Part shown: positions 4,885 through 10,212 of the stretch, piece after piece
Position numbering within the stretch: the first letter of the stretch is position 1
Layout of the letters: every line of letters begins with the position of its first letter
Origin: Lachnospiraceae bacterium
GTDB taxonomy: Bacteria > Bacillota > Clostridia > Lachnospirales > Lachnospiraceae
Direction: 5' to 3'
Length of the DNA: 10,212 bases
NCBI GenBank assembly: GCA_017958585.1
Contig: JAGDCK010000155.1
Coordinates: forward strand, 1-10,212
Made by a program: the position numbers and the translations under genes
The notes under the pieces: model-generated
What the model was told of the DNA's origin: nothing
The model's database searches: none
Seen by the model: the letters and a program-made list of their open reading frames with translations, nothing else

Positions 4885-7122
4885 GCATTTATCTATGCGG
4901 ATGTCATAGTTGATATCTCACATGAAAAATTAGATAAAACCTTTGAATACAGGATCCCCGAAAACCTCCTTGGAAAAGTGGAGGTGGGAAGCAGTGTCAT
5001 CATCCCTTTCGGAAAAGGTGACAGGAAACTTAAAGGGTACTGCGTTGCCCTTAAGGAAAAATGCGATTTTGATCCTGCCAGGATAAAGGACATCTGTTCT
5101 CTTACGGAAAAAGGTGTTTCCATAGAGGACAAGATGATCGAACTTGCGGGCTGGATAAAGAGAAATTACGGCGGCACCATGATAAGTGCATTAAAAACCG
5201 TGCTTCCCGCAAAGACCAGCGTAAAGCAGTTAGAGCACAAGACCGTGGTAAGGGCCATGGAAAACGAAGCCCTCATATCACTTTTGGGAGAGTGTGAGAG
5301 AAAGCATCAGACTTCAAAGGCGAAAGTTCTCAGAGAACTGCTTGAAAGAGACTTTATCCCAAGAGAGTTTTTAACCGGGAAGCTTGGAATCTCACCCCAG
5401 TCAATCCTTAGCCTTGAAAAGGCAGGGGCTTTAAAGGTGCTTGAATCAAAGAGCCTTAGAAACCCTGTAAAGGTAAAAGAAAAAACCGGACAGCGAAAGA
5501 TCCTGTCAAAAGCGCAAAAACTTATCGTTGATACGGTTACTGACGAATACAGAAGAGGGATCAGAAATACCTATCTTATCCATGGTATCACGGGAAGCGG
5601 AAAGACCGAAGTATATATGAATATCATAGAGGATATGGTGCTTCAGGGAAAACAGGCCATATTCCTCATCCCCGAGATCGCCCTGACATACCAGACCCTG
5701 ATCCGTTTCTATGACCGCTTCGGCGACAGGGTGAGCGTCATGAATTCCACCCTTTCTCCCGGCGAAAAATACGATCAGTGCATGAGAGCAAAAAACGGTG
5801 ACATCGATGTGATCATCGGACCAAGAAGTGCATTGTTTGTGCCCTTTAAAAATCTTGGGATAATAGTTGTGGATGAGGAGCATGAGGGAAGCTACAAATC
5901 TGAGAGCACTCCCAAATACAATGCCAGAGAGACCGCAGAAGAGGTGGCAAAAATAAACAATGCGAGCCTGATCCTCGGTTCCGCAACCCCTTCCGTTGAC
6001 AGCTTTTACAAAGCGGAAAAGGGACTTATAAAGAAATTTGAATTAAATGAAAGACTTACCGGCGGAAGCCTCCCCACGGTTTACACAGTGGATATGAGAG
6101 AGGAGTTAAAGGCCGGAAACAGATCCATATTCAGTGAGATCTTAAGTGACCTCATGCTGGAGAGATTAAACAGGAACGAACAGATAATACTGTTTTTAAA
6201 CAGGAGGGGCTATGCGGGATTCATCTCCTGCAGAAGCTGCGGAAAGGTGGTAAAGTGCCCCCACTGCGATGTGTCCATGACAGAGCATTTAAACGGGAAG
6301 ATCGTTTGCCACTACTGCGGTTATGAGGAGAGGAAACCTTCAAAGTGCCCTCAGTGCGGATCCGGATTTATCGGCGGCTTTAAGGCCGGAACCGAGCAGA
6401 TCGAGATGAAGGTCAGAGAGATGTTTCCCGGGGTAAGGACCCTTAGGATGGATGGAGACACCACAAAGACCAAGGATTCATACGAAAAGATCCTGTCCGC
6501 TTTTTCAAACGGTGAGGCGGATGTGCTCATAGGAACACAGATGATAGTAAAGGGTCATGATTTCCCCAATGTGACTTTGGTGGGAGTGATTGCGGCCGAT
6601 ATGTCTCTTGGAAGCGGGGATTACATGAGCAGCGAGCGAACATTCCAGCTTCTCACCCAGGCTGTGGGAAGAGCGGGAAGAGGTGAAAAACCCGGTGAAG
6701 CCGTGATCCAGACCTATCAGCCGGACCACTACGCTGTAATATGTTCTGCCACAGGGGATTACAGAGGTTTTTACAATGAGGAGATCGCCTACAGGGATCT
6801 GATGGATTATCCTCCCACAGGACATATGCTGGCGGTTTGCGTCTTTGGAAAGAACGAGGCGGAATGTGTTAAATTCACCGGCACACTTGCCAAAACTCTG
6901 AAGGTTGATTATAATTGTACATTCGGGGAATTTAAAATCATTGGCCCCGTGGCTGCAAGAGTCAGCAAGATAAATGATGTTTACAGATATGTTTTTTACG
7001 TTAAGAGCAAGGACCGCGAGGTGCTTGTGGATGTAAAGGATCATCTGGAAAAATATGTAAATGATACAGGTAACTTCGGGAACATGGTTCAATATGACTT
7101 TGATCCCGTGAATTCATTTTAG
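4882..7122 (+). CDS. priA: Primosomal protein N' (replication restart helicase PriA)
   Basis: A 3'-5' DNA helicase that recognises abandoned forks and reloads the replisome. The TTG start gives 746 residues, with the N-terminus beginning MAFIYADVIVDIS as expected; an ATG at 4831 would overlap murE by 50 bases and add 17 unlikely residues. The 3' DNA-binding domain (about 1-105) and winged helix come first. Helicase lobes follow with GITGSGKTE (235-243, Walker A), DEEH (331-334), GSATPS (366-371), GTQMIVKGHDFPNV (551-564) and QAVGRAGR (593-600). Eight cysteines at 450, 453, 459, 462, 476, 479, 489 and 492 form the two zinc sites. The C-terminal domain is complete. The gene starts one base after murE and lies 23 bases before def, the usual Firmicute neighbour. 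Confidence 0.96.
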   Translation: MAFIYADVIVDISHEKLDKTFEYRIPENLLGKVEVGSSVIIPFGKGDRKLKGYCVALKEKCDFDPARIKDICSLTEKGVSIEDKMIELAGWIKRNYGGTMISALKTVLPAKTSVKQLEHKTVVRAMENEALISLLGECERKHQTSKAKVLRELLERDFIPREFLTGKLGISPQSILSLEKAGALKVLESKSLRNPVKVKEKTGQRKILSKAQKLIVDTVTDEYRRGIRNTYLIHGITGSGKTEVYMNIIEDMVLQGKQAIFLIPEIALTYQTLIRFYDRFGDRVSVMNSTLSPGEKYDQCMRAKNGDIDVIIGPRSALFVPFKNLGIIVVDEEHEGSYKSESTPKYNARETAEEVAKINNASLILGSATPSVDSFYKAEKGLIKKFELNERLTGGSLPTVYTVDMREELKAGNRSIFSEILSDLMLERLNRNEQIILFLNRRGYAGFISCRSCGKVVKCPHCDVSMTEHLNGKIVCHYCGYEERKPSKCPQCGSGFIGGFKAGTEQIEMKVREMFPGVRTLRMDGDTTKTKDSYEKILSAFSNGEADVLIGTQMIVKGHDFPNVTLVGVIAADMSLGSGDYMSSERTFQLLTQAVGRAGRGEKPGEAVIQTYQPDHYAVICSATGDYRGFYNEEIAYRDLMDYPPTGHMLAVCVFGKNEAECVKFTGTLAKTLKVDYNCTFGEFKIIGPVAARVSKINDVYRYVFYVKSKDREVLVDVKDHLEKYVNDTGNFGNMVQYDFDPVNSF

Positions 7123-7145
7123 ACAACAGGAAGAGGACTAAAATT

Positions 7146-7628
7146 ATGGCACTCAGAAATATCAGAGAGATGGGAGATCCCATCTTAAACAAACCATGCA
7201 AGGAAGTAAAAGAGATCACTCCCAGGATCAAGGATCTGGTGGAGGATATGTTTGAGACAATGTATGACGCCCAGGGCGTGGGACTTGCGGCTCCCCAGGT
7301 CGGTATCTTAAAGAGGATCGCGGTTGTTGATGTGACGGGAGAGGATCCCCTGATCTTTATCAATCCCACCATCCTTGAATCCGACGGAGAGCAGGAGGGA
7401 AGCGAAGGATGTCTTTCCATCCCGGGAAAAGCAGGCATTGTGAAAAGACCTTATCATGTGAAGGTATCAGCTTATGATATCAACATGAACTATTTTGAAC
7501 TTGAGGCTGAGGAGTTCCTGGCAAGAGCAATCTGCCATGAATTCGACCATCTTGACGGCCACCTCTATGTGGAAAAGGTGATCGGTGAGCTTCAGGATGT
7601 GACAGACGAAGAGGAAGAGGCTGAGTAA
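7146..7628 (+). CDS. def: Peptide deformylase
   Basis: Metalloenzyme that removes the formyl group from the N-terminal methionine of new proteins at the ribosome. At 160 residues it is a short type I form. All three motifs are intact: GVGLAAPQVG (44-53), EGCLS (87-91, metal ligand Cys89) and HEFDHLDG (131-138, ligands His131 and His135, catalytic Glu132). Motif three has Phe where Ile, Leu or Met is common. The tail is acidic (EEEEAE); its GA-rich codons also form the ribosome binding site for fmt. The ATG is well placed, with AGAGGA (7132-7137) eight bases upstream. It is joined directly to fmt, whose product makes the formylated initiator tRNA that creates the substrate of this enzyme. Confidence 0.97.
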   Translation: MALRNIREMGDPILNKPCKEVKEITPRIKDLVEDMFETMYDAQGVGLAAPQVGILKRIAVVDVTGEDPLIFINPTILESDGEQEGSEGCLSIPGKAGIVKRPYHVKVSAYDINMNYFELEAEEFLARAICHEFDHLDGHLYVEKVIGELQDVTDEEEEAE

Positions 7629-8555
7629 ATGAAGATCGTTTTCATGGGAACCCCGGATTTTGCCGCGGGAGCGCTTAAAAGCTTAATAGAGGCAGGATAC
7701 GAGATAACGGCAGTGGTGACGCAGCCTGACAAGGCGAAAGGCAGAAGCGACAAACTTGTATTTACTCCCGTAAAGGAAGTTGCCCTTGCCCACAATATCC
7801 CCGTTATGCAGCCTGTAAAGATTAAGGCTAAAGAGGCTGTGGAGGAACTTAAAAAATACGAGGCGGATGTCTACGTTGTGGCAGCCTTCGGACAGATCTT
7901 AAGTAAGGAGATCCTGGATATCCCAAGGCTTGGATGCCTCAATATCCATGCTTCACTTTTGCCTAAATACAGAGGCGCTTCGCCTATTCAGAACGTGATA
8001 ATCCACGGTGAGGAAAAGACCGGTGTCACCATCATGCAGATGAATGAGGGACTTGATACCGGCGACATGCTCTATACAAAAGAGATAGCGATTTCGGATG
8101 ATGACACCTTTGAGACTCTGCATGATAAACTCATGGTCCTTGGAGGAGAGGCTATAACCGAGATGCTTCCTCTTTTGGAGGAAGGAAAGATCACTCCCGT
8201 AAAACAGGATGACACCCTTTCATGCTATGCTCCCCTTATCAAAAAGAGCATGGGTGAGATCGACTTTTCAAAGAGCGCAACAGAGCTTGACAGACTGATC
8301 CGCGGATTAAATCCCTGGCCCAGCGCTTATACTTCCTACAAAGGAAAACAGTTAAAAATCTGGAAAACTGAAGTTGTAACAGGGGAGAATAAAGCCCCCG
8401 GTGAAGTGATCAATGTAAACAAGGATTCATTCACCGTTTCCTGCGGGGAAGGAGCTCTAAAGGTATTGGAGCTTCAGCTTGAGGGCAAAAAGAGGATGGC
8501 TGCCCATGATTTCCTTTTGGGTGTGAAAGTATGCCCCGGGGAAAAACTTGGGTAA
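7629..8555 (+). CDS. fmt: Methionyl-tRNA formyltransferase
   Basis: Transfers a formyl group from 10-formyltetrahydrofolate to Met-tRNA(fMet) for translation initiation. At 308 residues it has the usual length. The N-terminal Rossmann-type domain begins with FMGTPDFA (5-12) and has the loop around AKGRSDKL (36-43). The catalytic residues Asn105 and His107 lie in LNIHASLLPKYRGASPIQ (104-121), with Asp143 in GLDTGDM (141-147). GLNPWPSAYT (226-235) begins the C-terminal tRNA-binding domain. The ATG follows the def stop with no gap (TAAATG), and AGAGG (7616-7620) stands eight bases before it inside def, so the two are probably translated together. A 33-base gap then leads to rsmB. Confidence 0.97.
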   Translation: MKIVFMGTPDFAAGALKSLIEAGYEITAVVTQPDKAKGRSDKLVFTPVKEVALAHNIPVMQPVKIKAKEAVEELKKYEADVYVVAAFGQILSKEILDIPRLGCLNIHASLLPKYRGASPIQNVIIHGEEKTGVTIMQMNEGLDTGDMLYTKEIAISDDDTFETLHDKLMVLGGEAITEMLPLLEEGKITPVKQDDTLSCYAPLIKKSMGEIDFSKSATELDRLIRGLNPWPSAYTSYKGKQLKIWKTEVVTGENKAPGEVINVNKDSFTVSCGEGALKVLELQLEGKKRMAAHDFLLGVKVCPGEKLG

Positions 8556-8575
8556 GAAACTGAATATAACCGGAC

Positions 8576-8591
8576 AGAGGTAAAAAAATTG
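8576..8591 (+). promoter_or_regulatory. Ribosome binding site and TTG start of rsmB
   Basis: AGAGG (8576-8580) is followed by an eight-base spacer rich in A and then TTG (8589-8591). The bases AAATTGGCA around the start are identical to those around the priA TTG start. The next in-frame ATG would remove part of the first helix of the NusB-like domain. Confidence 0.7.
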
Positions 8592-9935
8592 GCAACAAAC
8601 ACTAGAGAAATAGCCCTTGATACGCTTCTTACCCTTGAAAAAGAGGGGGGAATGTCCTCTGCACTTATCGCAGATGTCCTGAAAAAATATGACTATCTGG
8701 ATCAGAGGGACAAGGCTTTTATCAAGAGGGTCTGCGAGGGCACAATCGAGCGAAAAATTGAACTTGACTATTATATAGACGGCTTCTCTTCACTGCAGGT
8801 CAGGAAGATGAAGCCTTTTATTCGTGTGCTCATGAGGATGAGTGCATACCAGCTTCTTTTTATGGACGGAGTTCCCGCATCGGCTGTGGTTAACGAAGCC
8901 TGCAAGCTTGCGGACAAGAGAAAATTCCACAATTTAAAGGGCTTTGTAAATGCGGTCCTTCGAAAGATCTCCGTGGAAAAGGACAAGATGAAGCTTCCGG
9001 ACAGAGCAAAGGATCTGGTGAGATACCTGTCCGTAAAATGCTCACTTCCTGAGGAACTGGTGGCATTTTTCTTGAAAAATTATTCGGGCGAAGAGACGGA
9101 GAGAATGCTATCATATATGGATGAGATCCATCCTGTATCCATCAGATTTAAGAGTACCCTTTCAAAGGACGAGATAGAAGCCCTGGTAAGCAAAATGGAA
9201 AAAAGCGGTGCAAAGCTTAAAAAGAGCCCGTACCTTGACTATGTTTATACAGCCACCCATGTGGGGGGCGTACACAATTTAAGCGGATACGAAGATGGAA
9301 AGTTTATCATTCAGGATGTGTCCAGTGCCCTGGCGGTGGAGAGCGCAGGGATAAGCAAAAATGATTTTGTTATGGATCTGTGCGCAGCTCCCGGCGGAAA
9401 GAGCATTCTTGCCGCGGAGAAGGCAAAAGAGGTCGCTTCCTTTGACCTGTATCAGGGAAAGGTAAATACCATAAATGAAAATATCGCCAGAATGAAGGCT
9501 GAAAATATCACGGCTTCCGTGCAGGATGCCACAGTGTTTAACAGGGAATACAGCGGAAAGGCTGACCTTGTAATATGCGATGTTCCATGCTCGGGCCTTG
9601 GAGTAATGGGAAAAAAGAGAGATATCAAATACAACGTGACTCCTGAATCCATGGCGGAACTTATACCACTTCAGAAAAAAATCGTGGAAAACGGAGCAGG
9701 GTATCTCAAAAAGACGGGAAGACTTTTATACAGCACCTGTACCCTAAACCCTGCGGAAAACCGCGATATGGTAAAGTGGATAACCAAAAATCTGCCCCTA
9801 AAGCCGGTTGATATGTCTGAGAGGATCCCCGATAGCTTAAAGGGGAAAGTAGGTGACACAACGGACGGAGTTTTGTTAAGACCCGGTTTTGTGGAGAGCG
9901 ACGGATTTTTCTATTGCCTTTTTGAGAGAAAATAA
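8589..9935 (+). CDS. rsmB: 16S rRNA (cytosine(967)-C(5))-methyltransferase RsmB
   Basis: S-adenosylmethionine-dependent enzyme that makes 5-methylcytosine at position 967 (E. coli numbering) of 16S rRNA. At 448 residues it matches the family. The N-terminal part (about 1-130) is a NusB-like RNA-binding domain, with typical segments REIALDTLL (6-14) and FVNAVLRKI (119-127). The catalytic domain has QDVSSALAV (242-250), the cofactor loop DLCAAPGGKS (263-272), DVPCSGLGVMGKKRDIKY (331-348, Cys334 of motif IV) and YSTCTLNPAEN (381-391, nucleophile Cys384 of motif VI). Nothing is missing. It is the older gene called sun. From memory, some clostridia carry a zinc metallopeptidase gene between fmt and rsmB; here the gap is only 33 bases. 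Confidence 0.96.
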   Translation: MATNTREIALDTLLTLEKEGGMSSALIADVLKKYDYLDQRDKAFIKRVCEGTIERKIELDYYIDGFSSLQVRKMKPFIRVLMRMSAYQLLFMDGVPASAVVNEACKLADKRKFHNLKGFVNAVLRKISVEKDKMKLPDRAKDLVRYLSVKCSLPEELVAFFLKNYSGEETERMLSYMDEIHPVSIRFKSTLSKDEIEALVSKMEKSGAKLKKSPYLDYVYTATHVGGVHNLSGYEDGKFIIQDVSSALAVESAGISKNDFVMDLCAAPGGKSILAAEKAKEVASFDLYQGKVNTINENIARMKAENITASVQDATVFNREYSGKADLVICDVPCSGLGVMGKKRDIKYNVTPESMAELIPLQKKIVENGAGYLKKTGRLLYSTCTLNPAENRDMVKWITKNLPLKPVDMSERIPDSLKGKVGDTTDGVLLRPGFVESDGFFYCLFERK

Positions 9936-9946
9936 GAGGAAAAAAT

Positions 9947-10212
9947 ATGGAAAAAAAGGATATAAAATCCCTTAACCTGAGTGAAGTCACAGAGGAACTT
10001 ACATCTCTCGGAGAAAAGAAATTCAGGGCAGCACAAATGTATGACTGGATGCATGTAAAGCTTGCAAGAAGCTTAGATGAGATGACGAATCTTCCGGTTT
10101 CCCTGAGGGAAAAACTCAAAGAAGAATACGAGTTTACATCTCTTTCCGTTGAGGATGTGCAGACATCTGCCATAGACGGCACAAAGAAGTTTCTCTTTGG
10201 GCTTAAGGACGG
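9947..10212 (+). CDS. rlmN: Dual-specificity 23S rRNA/tRNA adenine-C2 methyltransferase RlmN, N-terminal part
   Basis: Radical-SAM enzyme that makes 2-methyladenosine in 23S rRNA (A2503) and at A37 of some tRNAs. Only the first 88 codons are inside the window, so the radical-SAM CxxxCxxC motif is not visible. The visible part matches the RlmN N-terminal helical domain: EKKDIKSLNLSEV near the start, KKFRAAQMYDWMH in the FRAxQ-type segment, SLDEMTNLP, then DGTKKFLFGL before the edge. The ATG has AAGAGGA (9934-9940) six bases upstream. It starts 11 bases after rsmB. In many Firmicutes the phosphatase, PASTA kinase and rsgA genes come next; that cannot be checked here. Confidence 0.93.
   Translation, partial: MEKKDIKSLNLSEVTEELTSLGEKKFRAAQMYDWMHVKLARSLDEMTNLPVSLREKLKEEYEFTSLSVEDVQTSAIDGTKKFLFGLKD

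Noticed and set aside
6505..7092. Long minus-strand open frame (195 residues) opposite priA, and other antisense frames
   Set aside because: They lie wholly opposite well-recognised genes, have no family motifs or ribosome binding sites I can see, and follow from the codon use of the plus-strand genes.
8565..8570. TATAAC before rsmB as an internal promoter
   Set aside because: No -35-like sequence occurs at 16-18 bases upstream, and the short gaps favour one operon.

Overview
The window holds ordinary chromosomal core genes, all on the plus strand, from what looks like a Lachnospiraceae-type Firmicute (Clostridia). The signs are a fused SecDF, a MurE of the meso-diaminopimelate type, AGAGG-like ribosome binding sites, TTG starts, moderate GC content by eye, and the conserved Firmicute order priA-def-fmt-rsmB-rlmN. 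The species cannot be named from this sequence alone. There is no mobile element, CRISPR array, tRNA or rRNA, and no gene-free stretch longer than about 200 bases.

Layout: (1) the 3' part of secDF (3-1343), cut by the left edge and closed by a good intrinsic terminator (1383-1429). (2) recJ (1444-3213), starting only 14 bases after that terminator. (3) A 194-base intergenic region (3214-3407) that is much richer than the rest of the window. It contains an 11-bp tandem repeat, a possible promoter, a small inverted repeat, a run of seven C, a 16-bp hairpin, a second and better promoter, and a 7-bp inverted repeat touching the murE ribosome binding site. (4) A tightly packed run murE-priA-def-fmt-rsmB-rlmN (3408 to the right edge), with gaps of 1, 23, 0, 33 and 11 bases, which looks like one operon. 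rlmN is cut by the right edge.

Together the genes serve growth housekeeping. SecDF helps protein export, and RecJ resects DNA in repair. MurE adds the third residue of the peptidoglycan stem peptide, and PriA restarts stalled replication forks. Fmt formylates initiator tRNA, and Def later removes that formyl group from new proteins. RsmB methylates 16S rRNA, and RlmN methylates 23S rRNA and tRNA.

I found no new multi-gene system. The observations most worth a second look are an alanine in the SecF half of SecDF at the place of a proton-pathway aspartate, and the layout of the recJ-murE intergenic region, which could encode a small C-rich regulatory RNA.
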